NCBI RefSeq assembly: GCF_000411975.1
Contig: NZ_ASXG01000066.1
Coordinates: forward strand, 1-50,007
Length of the DNA stretch: 50,007 nt
Origin: Amycolatopsis orientalis DSM 43388
GTDB lineage: Bacteria > Actinomycetota > Actinomycetes > Mycobacteriales > Pseudonocardiaceae
Direction of reading: 5' to 3'
Under the pieces are notes generated by a model that saw nothing but the letters and a program-made list of their open reading frames with translations, had not been told where the DNA came from and made no database searches. Both the position numbers and the translations under genes were made by a program. Shown here in pieces: positions 18,093 through 26,569 of this stretch; the stretch's first letter is position 1; the number at the start of each line of letters is the position of its first letter.

Positions 18093-18742
18093 CCATCCGA
18101 GTCCTCGTCGCCGACGACCACGGCGCGATCCGCGCCGGGCTCGTGCTCATCCTCGGCAACGCCGAGGGCATCGAAGTGGTCGGCGAAGCCGCCGACGGCG
18201 AGGTCGCGCTGCGCCAGGCCCGCGCGCTGCGGCCGGACGTCGTCCTGATGGACGTCCGGATGCCCGGCACCGACGGGATCACCGCCACCCGCCAGCTGAT
18301 CGCCGAGAGGCTCGCCGAAGTCCTCGTCCTCACCACCTTCGACCTCGACGAGTACGTGCACGCCGCGCTGCGCGCCGGAGCCGCCGGGTTCCTGCTGAAG
18401 TCGGTCGAGGCGCCGCGGTTGATCGAGGCCGTCCGGCTGGTCGCGGCGGGCGAGGGGGTGCTCGCCCCGCAGGTCACCAAACGCCTGATCGCCGCCTTCG
18501 CCAGCACCCCGGCCGGGCCGTCGCCCGCGCCGACCGGGCTGTCGGACCTCACCGAACGCGAACGCGAAGTGCTAGGCTGCCTGGGCGCGGGGCTCTCGAA
18601 CGCCGAAATCGCCACCCGCCTCTACATCGGCGAAGCGACCGTGAAAACCCACGTCTCCCGCGTGCTGGCCAAGCTCGGCCTGCGGTCCCGGGTGCAGGCG
18701 GCGATCCTCGCCCAGGACCACGGCATCGAGCCGCCCGGATAG
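18089..18742 (+). CDS. LuxR/NarL family response regulator
   Basis: 217 aa. Receiver domain 1-120: acidic pair D9-D10, phosphorylation site D55 in VVLMDVRMPGTDG, the conserved Thr in VLTTFD and Lys in FLLKSV. A linker leads to the LuxR helix-turn-helix at about 150-212 (LTEREREVLGCLGAGLSNAEIATRLYIGEATVKTHVSRVLAKLG). Its ATG overlaps the kinase stop, so the two form a two-component pair. The targets are not evident; the three-gene membrane set transcribed away from the kinase is a candidate by position only. Confidence 0.95.
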   Translation: MTIRVLVADDHGAIRAGLVLILGNAEGIEVVGEAADGEVALRQARALRPDVVLMDVRMPGTDGITATRQLIAERLAEVLVLTTFDLDEYVHAALRAGAAGFLLKSVEAPRLIEAVRLVAAGEGVLAPQVTKRLIAAFASTPAGPSPAPTGLSDLTEREREVLGCLGAGLSNAEIATRLYIGEATVKTHVSRVLAKLGLRSRVQAAILAQDHGIEPPG

Positions 18743-18852
18743 CCGACGTGCCCGGGCTCGCGGACCTCGCCCAAACCGCGCGCGGTCCTGGGCAGCCCCG
18801 CCACCGCGAAACGACACCCCGACAGCCGATCTGCGCATCCCGGCGGGACCTT

Positions 18853-18866
18853 CTAACGTTCCCCCA
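18853..18866 (+). promoter_or_regulatory. Candidate leaderless promoter of the APC permease
   Basis: The hexamer CTAACG within TTCTAACGTT ends about seven bases before the ATG at 18866, and no Shine-Dalgarno sequence is present. This spacing suits a leaderless transcript. No -35 box is convincing. Confidence 0.35.
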
Positions 18867-20299
18867 TGGGTGAGCGGAGAACTCTCGACGTCGACGAAGT
18901 CCTCAAGCGACAGGAATCCGGCGAGCTGAAGCGGCGGCTCCGGGGACGCGACCTGATCGGGTTCGGCGTCGGCATCATCATCGGCACCGGCATCTTCACC
19001 CTCGCCGGGGTCGAAGCCAAGACGCACGCCGGACCGTCGGTCACGCTGTCGTTCGTGATCGGTGCGGTGGTCGCCGGCCTCGCCGCGCTCTGCTACGCCG
19101 AGCTGGCCTCCAGCGTGCCGACCGCGGGCAGCGCCTACACCTACGCTTTCGCCACCCTCGGCGAGGTCTTCGCCTGGATCATCGGCTGGGACCTGCTGCT
19201 GGAGTTCGCGCTCGGCGCGGCCGTGGTGTCGCGCAGCTGGTCCGGGTATCTCGCGAACCTGCTCGGGCTGTCGCCGGACTGGTTCGGCGAGCACGCGACG
19301 GTCAACGTCGGCGCGGTGCTGATCATCGCGGTGCTCACGGTCGTGGCCGTGGTCGGCATCAAGGAGTCCGCGTGGCTCACGAACCTGCTGGTGCTGGTCA
19401 AGGTCGCCGTCTGCGTGCTCATCCTCGCGGTCGGCGTCTTCTTCGTGAAAGGCTCGAACCTCACTCCGTTCATCCCGCCCGCGCAGCCGCCGTCGAGCAG
19501 CGCGAACGCGTTGCACCAGCCGGTGGTCCAGGCCGCGCTCGGGCTCGAGCAGTCGGTGTACGGTATCGCCGGCATGGTCACCGCCGCGGCCGTCGTGTTC
19601 TTCGCCTACACCGGCTTCGAAGCGCTCGCCAACCTCGGCGAGGAGACCATCAACCCGCGCAAGGACCTCCGCGTCGGCATCCTGGGCGCGCTGGCGGTGT
19701 GCGCGGTGCTCTACATCGGCGTGTCGATCGTGCTCACCGGCATGGTCCACTACTCCGACATCGACTCCGGCGCGCCGCTCGCGGACGCGTTCGACCGGGT
19801 CGGCCAGCACTGGGTCGGCGCGCTGATCTCGCTCGGCGCGGTCACCGGGCTGACGTCGGTGATGATGGTCGAACTGGTCACGATCGGCCGGATCGGCTTC
19901 GCGATGGGCCGCGACGGCCTGCTGCCCAAGGCCATCGGCACGGCGCACCCGCGCTGGGGCACGCCGCACCGGATGACCATCGGCGGGGCCGCGCTGATCG
20001 CCGTGCTGGCGGCGTTCGTGCCGATCTCCGCGCTGGCCGACATGGTCAGCATCGGCGCGCTGTCGGCGATGATCATCGTCGCGGTCGCGGTGCCGGTGCT
20101 GCGCAAACGCCGCCCGGAGCTGAAGCGGCCGTTCACCGTGCCGTTCTCGCCGGTGCTGCCGATCGTCGCCGCGGTCGCGTGCTTCTACCTGATGCTGAAC
20201 CTCGACGTGCTGACCTGGATCCGGTTCGCCGCCTGGCTGGTGATCGGCCTGCTGATCTACTTCTTCTACGGCCGCAAGCACTCCCGCTTCGCCAAGTAG
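18866..20299 (+). CDS. APC-family amino acid permease
   Basis: 477 aa with about 12 transmembrane helices. The N-terminal signature GRDLIGFGVGIIIGTGIFTLAGV (about 30-52) is the first unwound APC helix. AGLAALCYAELASSVPTAGSAYTYAFATLGE follows in helices 2-3. ITGF-like FFAYTGFEALANLGEETINPRKDLRVGI marks helix 6, and the C-terminus is basic. The pattern matches the cationic amino acid transporter branch (YfnA/CAT-like). The substrate is uncertain. ATG at 18866 follows a -10-like box at leaderless spacing. Its stop lies two bases from the end of the opposing NmrA-like gene. Confidence 0.93.
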   Translation: MGERRTLDVDEVLKRQESGELKRRLRGRDLIGFGVGIIIGTGIFTLAGVEAKTHAGPSVTLSFVIGAVVAGLAALCYAELASSVPTAGSAYTYAFATLGEVFAWIIGWDLLLEFALGAAVVSRSWSGYLANLLGLSPDWFGEHATVNVGAVLIIAVLTVVAVVGIKESAWLTNLLVLVKVAVCVLILAVGVFFVKGSNLTPFIPPAQPPSSSANALHQPVVQAALGLEQSVYGIAGMVTAAAVVFFAYTGFEALANLGEETINPRKDLRVGILGALAVCAVLYIGVSIVLTGMVHYSDIDSGAPLADAFDRVGQHWVGALISLGAVTGLTSVMMVELVTIGRIGFAMGRDGLLPKAIGTAHPRWGTPHRMTIGGAALIAVLAAFVPISALADMVSIGALSAMIIVAVAVPVLRKRRPELKRPFTVPFSPVLPIVAAVACFYLMLNLDVLTWIRFAAWLVIGLLIYFFYGRKHSRFAK

Positions 20300-20301
20300 G
20301 T

Positions 20302-20922
20302 TCAGGCCACCGCGAGGTCGACGCGGGCGTGCCGCGGGTTGTCGACCTCGTCGAGCAGCGCCACGGCGAAATCGGCGTACGAAATCTTGCGCGAGAGGTC
20401 GCCATGCTCGCCGATTTCGTAGCGACCGGTGCGCTCGCCGTCGTGGTCGAAGTCGCCGGCCGGGCTGACATAAACCCACTCCAGCCCGGTGCCCTCGGTG
20501 CGCAACACCTCGAGCCCCGCCGCGTGCGCCAGGCAGAACGGCCGGAACTCGGCCGGAATCGAGTCGAGCACCGGGGTTCCGTCGGCGGCGGGCAGCAGAG
20601 CGGACAGCCCGACCGCGACCAGCCGGTCCACGCCGGCCTGCCGCAACCCGGTGACGAGAGCGCGAGCCGCACCGGTGAAGAACGCGTCCGGATCGGTGCC
20701 CTCGCCGTAGACCGCGGCCGCGTTGATCGCCGCGTCGTGCCCGGCGGCGAGGGCGGCGACGTCGGCCGCGCTCGTAACATCGCCGGCAACGACGTCCGGC
20801 GCCTCGCGGTAGCGCGCGGGATCGCGCACCACCGCGGTGACCTCGTGGCCGCGCCGCCGGGCCTCCGTGACCGCCTGCCGTCCGGCCCGGCCGCCCGCCC
20901 CGAAAATCACGATCTTGCTCAT
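20302..20922 (-). CDS. NAD(P)-binding NmrA/SDR-like protein
   Basis: 206 aa. Rossmann motif GAGGRAGRQAV (8-18) at the N-terminus after strand MSKIVIF, then VVRDPARY and DVVAGDVTSAADVAAL, the typical acidic position after the second strand. The central VDRLVAVGLSAL replaces the catalytic Ser-Tyr-Lys of classical SDRs, so it belongs to the atypical NAD(P)H-binding group (NmrA, YwnB, azoreductase-like). ATG at 20922 has a strong AGGAGGT. Divergent from the HxlR regulator across 83 bases, the usual arrangement of such a regulator with its redox-related target. Confidence 0.9.
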   Translation of the reverse strand: MSKIVIFGAGGRAGRQAVTEARRRGHEVTAVVRDPARYREAPDVVAGDVTSAADVAALAAGHDAAINAAAVYGEGTDPDAFFTGAARALVTGLRQAGVDRLVAVGLSALLPAADGTPVLDSIPAEFRPFCLAHAAGLEVLRTEGTGLEWVYVSPAGDFDHDGERTGRYEIGEHGDLSRKISYADFAVALLDEVDNPRHARVDLAVA

Positions 20923-21005
20923 CGTGGGAATACCTCCTGGAGTGCTGATGCTCTGGAAGGTATCCAGGGGGCCGGTTCCCTCCGGGATACTGAGAGGAGA
21001 CCGCG
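20923..21005. promoter_or_regulatory. Divergent promoter region with a candidate HxlR operator
   Basis: TATCC (20961-20965) and GGATA (20985-20989) form an inverted repeat with nearly symmetric purine/pyrimidine flanks, midway between the two divergent starts. A related GGAATACC lies next to the leftward gene. HxlR regulators commonly bind such sites; this is inference. Confidence 0.4.
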
Positions 21006-21395
21006 ATGCCCGTGCGCCAGCCGTTGCCGCCCGACCTGTTCGAGGAGCTGTGCCCGTCCTCGCTGGTGCCGTTCCGGTTCGGGGACAAGTGGTCCGCCCT
21101 GGTGATCCGCTGCCTGGAAGACGGGCCGCGGCGGTTCTCCGAGCTGCGGGTGCCGCTGCCCCGCGTGACACCGAAGGTGCTGACCCAGACACTGCGCGGC
21201 CTCGAACGCTCCGGGCTGGTGTCCCGCACGGCGCATGCCGATCCCGCGCTGGGGGTCGAGTACGCGCTGACGCCGCTCGGCCGCAGCCTGCTGGAGCCGA
21301 TGCAGGTGGTGTACGGGTGGGTCGCGGAGCATTGGGAGGAATTGCTGCTCGCTCAGGAGCGCTACGACGCACCGCCGCTGCGCAGCCCGGCGTAG
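21006..21395 (+). CDS. HxlR family transcriptional regulator
   Basis: 129 aa winged helix protein. Residues 10-100 give the HxlR layout: CPSSLVPFRFGDKWSALVIRCLEDGPRRFSELRVPLPRVTPKVLTQTLRGLERSGLVSRT with recognition helix VTPKVLTQTLRGLE, then the wing VEYALTPLGRSL. Cys 16 sits at the position of the redox-sensing Cys found in many HxlR/YodB proteins, although that role is inference. AGAGGAGA precedes the ATG at 21006. It is divergent from the NmrA-like gene, which it probably controls. Convergent with the DUF6885-like gene and overlapping its end by 34 bases. Confidence 0.93.
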   Translation: MPVRQPLPPDLFEELCPSSLVPFRFGDKWSALVIRCLEDGPRRFSELRVPLPRVTPKVLTQTLRGLERSGLVSRTAHADPALGVEYALTPLGRSLLEPMQVVYGWVAEHWEELLLAQERYDAPPLRSPA

Positions 21396-22120
21396 GAAAC
21401 CGCTTGCGCCAGCGCCTCCGCGTGCCGGGCGTCCGCCACCAGCAGCGCCGATTCCAGCGCCGCCGCGATCCATTCCACCGGCTGGTCGTGCACGCCGTCG
21501 TCGCCCAGTTCGCGGTAAGTGTCCACAACGGACAGCAGGGTTCCCTCCGCGCCCAGCCGCACTCCGGCGAGCAGCACGTGATGAGGCGCGGGCGGCCGCC
21601 ACCGATTCGTCCACAGTGGAGGGATGCCGGTGTCGAGATAGTCCAGCAGCGCGCGTTCCGGCGTGTCCGGTGAACCCAGTTCCGCCGGATCGACCCGGGC
21701 GAGCACTGCCACTCGAGGCAATTCCCACAGGCCCAGCAGCAAATCCGAGACGGTGGCAGCGCTCCACTCCCCCAGCGCCGGAACCACCGCCAGCTTCTCC
21801 CCGGACAAGGTCCGGATCGCTGAAGCCAAACCTTCCAGCGAAGTACCCGCAGCGGTTTCATCGAACGGCACTGGGAGGCGGAAGTCGTTGCGGGACAACA
21901 CACCTTCCGGACGGCTGGTCGATCCGCGCACCGTCCCGGCCGCGATCGCCACCTCGTCCTGGTCCGGCACCGCGATATCGGCCGCACGGAGGACCGCCAA
22001 CCCGGCGAAGGCCGCCGCCAAGCCGTCCTTCTGCGGCAGTTCCGCCCGGGCCTCGGCGACCAGGCGCGCACCGCCGGGCAGCCAGTGGACGTCGGAAAGT
22101 CCCGTGTTCAGTACCGCCAC
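21362..22120 (-). CDS. Uncharacterised protein, tentatively DUF6885-like
   Basis: 252 aa, no membrane segment or signal peptide. The start region WLPGGARLVAEARAELPQKDGLAAAFAGLAVLRAADIAVPDQDEVAIAAGTV (13-64) resembles what I remember of DUF6885 proteins. In those the phrase QKDxLCG suggests a papain-like Gln/Cys pair. Here residues 30-36 read QKDGLAA, so the expected Cys is Ala. A second conserved-looking block is SGEKLAVVPALGEWSA. The C-terminal 60 residues are helical. GTG at 22120 overlaps the glutamine-synthetase-like gene by 13 bases, so the two are probably expressed together. The ORF is well supported; the family name is from memory and uncertain. Confidence 0.72.
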   Translation of the reverse strand: MAVLNTGLSDVHWLPGGARLVAEARAELPQKDGLAAAFAGLAVLRAADIAVPDQDEVAIAAGTVRGSTSRPEGVLSRNDFRLPVPFDETAAGTSLEGLASAIRTLSGEKLAVVPALGEWSAATVSDLLLGLWELPRVAVLARVDPAELGSPDTPERALLDYLDTGIPPLWTNRWRPPAPHHVLLAGVRLGAEGTLLSVVDTYRELGDDGVHDQPVEWIAAALESALLVADARHAEALAQAVSYAGLRSGGAS

Positions 22121-23460
22121 AGATGCGCCGCCACGATCTCCTCGGGCACCCGCTCGGCGGCCCACGCCGCGTCCGAGGCGCGCACCGCGCGGAACGCGCC
22201 GAGCAGCTCGTCCCCCAGCGCCCCGGACACGCGCGGGTTCGCCAGCAGCGCAGTGTCCTGTTCGGACGGACTCGCCGGCAGCGGCAGCACCCCCGCGGTG
22301 TCCCGTTCCCCTTCGGTCCAGCTGCCCGGGTCCTCCCCGATCGGGTCCGGCAGGGCCGCCGAATCCTCGATTCCGGCCATCCCGGCCGCGAGCACGACGG
22401 CCAGCGCGAGATACGGGTTGGCCGATGCGTCCGACGTCTTCAGCTCGACGTTCGCGTGTTCCGTCCCGAGCAACGCCGTGCCCGGGATGTACCGCAGCGG
22501 CGCTTCGCGGTTCTCCACGCCCCAAAACGCATACGCGCCAGCGAAAAACCCGGGCCGCAACCGCATCGTCGAAGGCACGCTCGGCGCGGTGATCGCTGTC
22601 AGCGCGGGCAAATCCCGCAACAACCCGCCGAGGTAGGCCGCGCCGTCGCCTTCCGGAACACCGTCGCCAGTCAGGAGATTGCGGCCCTTGCGACGGACCG
22701 AAGTGTGCAGATGCCAGCCGTTTCCCGCGGCCCCGAGGCCGATCATCGGCGCGAAACTCGCCACGAGCCCGTGTGCGTGCGCGGCGGCGTGGATGGTCTG
22801 CCGGGCAAGCAGCTGATCGTCCGCCGCGGACACCGGATCTGTCGCCGCGAGCGACAATTCCAGCTGTGCCACGCCGTATTCCGCGTGCAGCTGGCCGATG
22901 TGCAGGCCGTTCGCGGCGAAATCGTGCAGCAGCGCGGCGATGAAGTCGTCCAAGGCGATCAGCGCGTGCGGACTGTACGCGGGGCCGCGGTGCCCCGGCG
23001 CGGACACGACGTCCTCGCTGCCTGCCGGCGCGACAGAGAATTCCAGCTCGTATCCGGCCCGGAATTCGAGGCCGCGCCGCGCCGCCTCGGCGACCTGTCG
23101 TTCCAAAACGGACCGTTGGCAGTACGGCCAGGGCGAACCGTCCGGGGCGAGCTGCCGCACCGGCGCCCAGGCGAGCGCAGGCTGTCCGGCGAGCCGGCGG
23201 AGCCGTTCGATGACCGGCACCAGCCGGATGTCGCCGGACGGCGTGCCGAGGCCGGAGTGCGCGTAGGTGATGGCGTCGTGGCTGTCGAAGACCGCGAACA
23301 GCGAGGTCGCGCCCACGCCGCGGACCGCCGCGTCGGCCAGCCCGCCGATCGGGACCACGCGCGAACGCGGGATGCCGTTGTTGTCCGCCCAGGCCAGGTG
23401 GACGCCGCTGACCCCCGCCGCGGCCAGGTCCTTCGCCGCCGCCGACGCCGCCTTGGTCAT
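22108..23460 (-). CDS. Glutamine-synthetase-like ATP-dependent ligase
   Basis: 450 aa, glutamine synthetase type I fold. Motifs: YELEFS with the first metal Glu (137-142), HAEYGVAQLELS (192-203), GNGWHLHTS (246-254), RLRPGFFAG (300-308), ENREAPLRY (316-324) and VELKTSDASANPYLALA (338-354). The N-terminal beta-grasp is short (HLAWADNNGIPRSRVVP). Such proteins outside nitrogen metabolism join glutamate to polyamines, ethanolamine or aromatic amines, and the altered loops (GNGWHLH rather than GSGMHxH) suit this group better than true GlnA. ATG at 23460 has GAGGAGGT. The substrate is unknown. The gene runs into the DUF6885-like gene with a 13-base overlap. Confidence 0.9.
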   Translation of the reverse strand: MTKAASAAAKDLAAAGVSGVHLAWADNNGIPRSRVVPIGGLADAAVRGVGATSLFAVFDSHDAITYAHSGLGTPSGDIRLVPVIERLRRLAGQPALAWAPVRQLAPDGSPWPYCQRSVLERQVAEAARRGLEFRAGYELEFSVAPAGSEDVVSAPGHRGPAYSPHALIALDDFIAALLHDFAANGLHIGQLHAEYGVAQLELSLAATDPVSAADDQLLARQTIHAAAHAHGLVASFAPMIGLGAAGNGWHLHTSVRRKGRNLLTGDGVPEGDGAAYLGGLLRDLPALTAITAPSVPSTMRLRPGFFAGAYAFWGVENREAPLRYIPGTALLGTEHANVELKTSDASANPYLALAVVLAAGMAGIEDSAALPDPIGEDPGSWTEGERDTAGVLPLPASPSEQDTALLANPRVSGALGDELLGAFRAVRASDAAWAAERVPEEIVAAHLWRY

Positions 23461-23523
23461 GGCACCTCCTCGGGCTCGGGATCAGTATCGCGGGCCGGGG
23501 CCGCCCGGGCCATCCGCGAGTGT

Positions 23524-24372
23524 TCACCCGGGCGGCTCAGCGACCGGCCCGGAGTCGTCCCGGCTGCGCAACGCCACTCCCGCGACGACGGCGAGCGTCC
23601 CGAGCGCTTCGACGACACTCGGCACCTGCGCGAGCACCAGGAACCCGACGACTCCCGCCGTCACCGGCAGCAACGCCAGCAACACCGCGAACCGAGCCTG
23701 CCCGAGCCGGCGCAGGACCACTTGGTCGAGCGCGTACGGCACCACGGTCGACAGCACGCCGACACCAATTCCGAGCAGCAGCATGCGTGGCGAAGCCCAC
23801 ACCTCCCCGGTGCCGAGCGCGAGCGGCGACAGCACGACGGTCGCCACCGCGAACCCGACCGCCAGCGAATCCAGCCCGTCCCCGCCGATCGCGACCCGCT
23901 TGCCGAGCACGATGTACCCCGCCCAAGCAGCCGCCGCGGCCAGCGCGAACACGACGCCGAGCGGACTGCCCGCGATGCGCACGTCCGCGATCGCGACCAC
24001 CCCGACCGCCACCAGGACCAGCGCGATCAGGTCCCGCCGCGTCCGCGACCCGATCGCCGCCACGACGACCGGACCGGCGAACTCCAACGCGACCACCGTG
24101 CCCAGCGGCAGCCGCGCGATGGCCTCGTAGAAGACCACGTTCATCCCGGCCGTCACGACCCCGAAGGCGCCCGCGAGCAGCAGCCGCTTGCCCCGCCAGG
24201 CCGCTTTCGGCGGACGCCGCCACAGCAGCAGCACGACGGCCGCCCCGAGACAGCGCAGCCACGCAACCCCGGAGGGCGTGGCGTGCCCGAAGAGGTCGAC
24301 CGCGATGGCCGCACCGGCATACATCGAAATTCCGCTGAGAACGAACAAGACCGGTGCCGGAATCGCGTTCAC
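23524..24372 (-). CDS. EamA/RhtA-type exporter
   Basis: 282 aa with ten predicted membrane helices in two EamA repeats. The N-terminus PAPVLFVLSGISMYAGAAIAVDLFGHATPSGVAWLRC is typical of RhtA, a threonine/homoserine exporter subgroup. Each repeat ends with the AAxWAGYIVLG or VPYALDQVVLRRL phrase. GTG at 24372 was chosen because CCAGGA lies at good spacing; two in-frame GTGs farther upstream (24399 and 24420) have weaker sites. Probable export of small amino acids or amines; substrate not determinable. Directly upstream of the glutamine-synthetase-like gene in the same direction, 63 bases apart. Confidence 0.9.
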   Translation of the reverse strand: MNAIPAPVLFVLSGISMYAGAAIAVDLFGHATPSGVAWLRCLGAAVVLLLWRRPPKAAWRGKRLLLAGAFGVVTAGMNVVFYEAIARLPLGTVVALEFAGPVVVAAIGSRTRRDLIALVLVAVGVVAIADVRIAGSPLGVVFALAAAAAWAGYIVLGKRVAIGGDGLDSLAVGFAVATVVLSPLALGTGEVWASPRMLLLGIGVGVLSTVVPYALDQVVLRRLGQARFAVLLALLPVTAGVVGFLVLAQVPSVVEALGTLAVVAGVALRSRDDSGPVAEPPG

Positions 24373-24665
24373 GCGTTTCCTGGAGAGTGCGATGCCCACC
24401 CCCGCATGGTGCCTGACCACGGAAAACCCGCCGCGCCGGGTGGTCTGGTCCTACGGAGTGGAACATCGTTGCGGCAACCGGGCTAATTCGGCGTGACGCA
24501 CCTCCCACCGGCGCGGGAACACTTGCGGGCCGCGAAACGTCTGCAAGAGTGGAAGCACGAACACCGCGGAGCCAGAAGCGATCCCCGCCGAAGGCATCGA
24601 GACCGAAGTGGGCGTAGCTGGATCGAGGCACCGGGCGACCGGTGCCGGGACGGAGGGAGACCCCC

Positions 24666-24845
24666 ATGACAACACCGACGCTCACCCGCCCCGAATTGAC
24701 CGCAGCCGACCGATGCGACCGGTGCGGAGCAGCAGCTCAGGTACGCGCGGTCCTCAGCTCCGGAGGCGAGCTGCTCTTCTGCGGGCACCACGCCCGCGAG
24801 CACGAGGCCAAGCTCAAGGAACTGGCCGCGGAGATCCAGAAGTAA
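24666..24845 (+). CDS. Small DUF7455-like zinc-ribbon protein
   Basis: 59 aa. After MTTPTLTRPELTAADRCDRCGAAAQVRAVL come GELLFCGHHAREHEAKLKELAAEIQK. CDRC and CGHH supply two Cys and one Cys plus two His, a probable single zinc site. I recognise this as the DUF7455 type, a small protein kept near sigA/sigB in actinobacteria (M. tuberculosis Rv2708c is my recollection of the counterpart). ATG at 24666 has GGGAGA upstream. Monocistronic, closed by a very strong terminator. Function unknown. Confidence 0.8.
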   Translation: MTTPTLTRPELTAADRCDRCGAAAQVRAVLSSGGELLFCGHHAREHEAKLKELAAEIQK

Positions 24846-24870
24846 GTTCGCTCACCGACAGAAAGCTCCC

Positions 24871-24913
24871 CGGAGGCGGCAGGCGCGTGCGCTTGCCGCC
24901 TCCGGCGTTTTTC
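24871..24913 (+). terminator. Strong intrinsic terminator
   Basis: A 16-bp stem (24871-24886 paired with 24891-24906, one G-U) with loop CGTG, ending CTCCGGCG and followed by TTTTT. It starts 26 bases after the DUF7455-like stop. Confidence 0.95.
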
Positions 24914-25131
24914 CGGCCCGAGGTGGCTGGGGTCGGCGCTCTTGGATTCTGCGCGCTCTGTGCCTTCGGGCTGGCGGCCTGCGGCGGTTTCCGGGTGAGG
25001 TAGGGGGTTGCCGCACTCACGTTGTGCGGCCTAGGCACCTCGCGGATTCGGCGCTTGAACCGGCCGGACCTGGCACGATGCCGTTGAGCACGTGCTGCCC
25101 CCAAGGCGCGCCACCCGGTCACCCAGCCGCT

Positions 25132-25186
25132 GTCCGTGAAGGGCTCCTTGAGGGAATCCAATTCCCTCAAGGAGCCCTTCACGGAC
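25132..25186. repeat. Perfect 26-bp hairpin, copy 1
   Basis: GTCCGTGAAGGGCTCC... at 25132-25157 is exactly complementary to 25161-25186, with a 3-nt loop CCA. The same 26-bp arms with loop CTG occur at 37338-37392. Both lie upstream of a 104-105-nt nested element. A hairpin of this strength would form in RNA and could act as a bidirectional terminator. Confidence 0.95.
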
Positions 25187-25248
25187 CACAAAATCCCCGA
25201 ACGCGCACCAGTGCACTCACCCAGGCGGGGCACCCAGCCCCCTCCCAG

Positions 25249-25352
25249 CACCCCGATACGAAGCCTCCCTGCGGTCTGGGGGTGCTTGTCAAGGCATCTT
25301 TCCCGCCTTGACAAGCACCCCCAGACCGTCAGCACAATCAGGCTTCGGGGTG
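25249..25352. repeat. 104-nt nested palindromic element, copy B
   Basis: Outer arms CACCCCGA (25249-25256) and TCGGGGTG (25345-25352). The variable inner stem reads GTCTGGGGG and CCCCCAGAC, one compensated change from copy A. The loop and the CGATACGAAGCC and GTCAGCACAATCA words are unchanged. It lies 25 bases from the ROK stop, so it could end that transcript. Confidence 0.9.
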
Positions 25353-25377
25353 CCCACCCGCACCCGAAAACCCCAGG

Positions 25378-26547
25378 TCACACCGTGTCCAGAACCACCT
25401 CGAAAGCCACCTCGGCCGCCCCCAGCAGCTTCACGTCCGCGCCCAGTGCCGAACTGACGATCCGGGTCCCGCCAACCGCCCGCGAGACCAGGCTCCGGCC
25501 CCGGACCTCGTCGGCGACCGACCGCATCACCGATTCCGGCAGCACCGTCAGCAGGTCCCCCAGCACCACCAGCTCCGGCCCGAGCAGGTTGACCACGTTG
25601 ACCAGCCCCAGCGTGAGCCACTCCGCGTACTCCGCCAGCCGCTCCGAGGCAGCCGCGGGGGCGTGGCCCAGCTCCCGCAGTTCGACGAGGATCACTCCGC
25701 GAGGCGTGTCCTCCGGCAATCCCAGCGCCCGGCACAACGCCGCCTCGCCGATCTCGGTCTCCCAGCACCCGCGGCTCCCGCAGTAGCAAGCCCGCCCGCC
25801 GGGCCGGATCGCCATGTGCCCGATCTCGCCGACATACCCCGCGCCGCCGCGCAGCGAAGTGCCCTGCGAGATCACTCCGCCGCCGACGCCGACGTCCGCG
25901 GACACGTACACCGAATCCGACGACCCTCGCGCCGCCCCGCGCAGATGTTCGGCGACCGCGCCCAGCTCGGCGTCATTGGCCACCAGCACCGGGATCCGCA
26001 GCACCGCCGACAGCCGCTCGCCGAGCGCCACGTCGGTCCAGCGCAGGTTGGGCGCTTCGTGCACCAGCCCGTCCGCCCGCCGCACCACCCCGGGCACCGA
26101 CACCCCGGCCGCCACCGGCTCCACGCCGAGGTCGCTCGCCAGCACCCGGGTCGACTCGATCACGTGCGTGATGACCTCGTCCGCGGTGCGCGTCCGGGCG
26201 TGCAGGTTCCAGCTGTTGCGCCCGAGGATCTGCCCGCCCAGCCCGACCAGCGCGATGGCCACGTGCTCGACCTGCACGTCGATCGCGAGCACCACCGCGG
26301 CGTGCGGCTGCGGCAGGACCAGGAGCGAGGGACGGCCCGCCCCTCGCCCTGGCCTCGGCACCTTCTCCTCGACCACGCCGGCCTCGGCGAGGCCGTCGAC
26401 GAGGGTTTTGATGGTGCTCCGGTTGAGCCCCAGCTCGGTGGCCAAGGCAGCCCGCGTACTGGGCCCGCCGACGTGCAGCAAGCGCAGCAGGGTCGTGCGG
26501 TTGTGCCGGCGCACCTCGTCCGGGCGGGCGACGGGCGGGCTGCTCAC
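25378..26547 (-). CDS. ROK family transcriptional repressor (XylR/Rok7B7 type)
   Basis: 389 aa. N-terminal MarR-like helix-turn-helix at about 15-62 (NRTTLLRLLHVGGPSTRAALATELGLNRSTIKTLVDGLAEAGVV). The ROK sugar-binding domain follows, with SADVGVGGGVI (216-226) and the zinc cluster EIGHMAIRPGGRACYCGSRGCWE: His 244, Cys 254, Cys 256, Cys 261. The kinase phosphate motif is degenerate (LAIDVQVEHV), so it is a regulator rather than a sugar kinase. Transcribed just after the xylFGH-like genes, the arrangement of the Streptomyces rok7B7-xylFGH locus. The likely operator is the palindrome at 30088-30110. GTG at 26547 begins at the conserved N-terminus. Confidence 0.92.
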   Translation of the reverse strand: MSSPPVARPDEVRRHNRTTLLRLLHVGGPSTRAALATELGLNRSTIKTLVDGLAEAGVVEEKVPRPGRGAGRPSLLVLPQPHAAVVLAIDVQVEHVAIALVGLGGQILGRNSWNLHARTRTADEVITHVIESTRVLASDLGVEPVAAGVSVPGVVRRADGLVHEAPNLRWTDVALGERLSAVLRIPVLVANDAELGAVAEHLRGAARGSSDSVYVSADVGVGGGVISQGTSLRGGAGYVGEIGHMAIRPGGRACYCGSRGCWETEIGEAALCRALGLPEDTPRGVILVELRELGHAPAAASERLAEYAEWLTLGLVNVVNLLGPELVVLGDLLTVLPESVMRSVADEVRGRSLVSRAVGGTRIVSSALGADVKLLGAAEVAFEVVLDTV

Positions 26548-26569
26548 CGGGTCATCTTCCCATCAGCCC

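Larger units (their letters stand above)
24914..25377. other. Convergent intergenic region carrying two long hairpins
   Basis: These 464 bases between the terminator and the end of the ROK gene hold no supported gene. They contain the 26-bp hairpin at 25132-25186 and the nested element copy B at 25249-25352. The remainder is unremarkable GC-rich DNA. Confidence 0.7.

Noticed and set aside
25132..25352. Insertion sequence or MITE with terminal inverted repeats
   Set aside because: No transposase and no target duplication could be recognised; the hairpins are treated as structural repeats. A MITE-like origin is not excluded.
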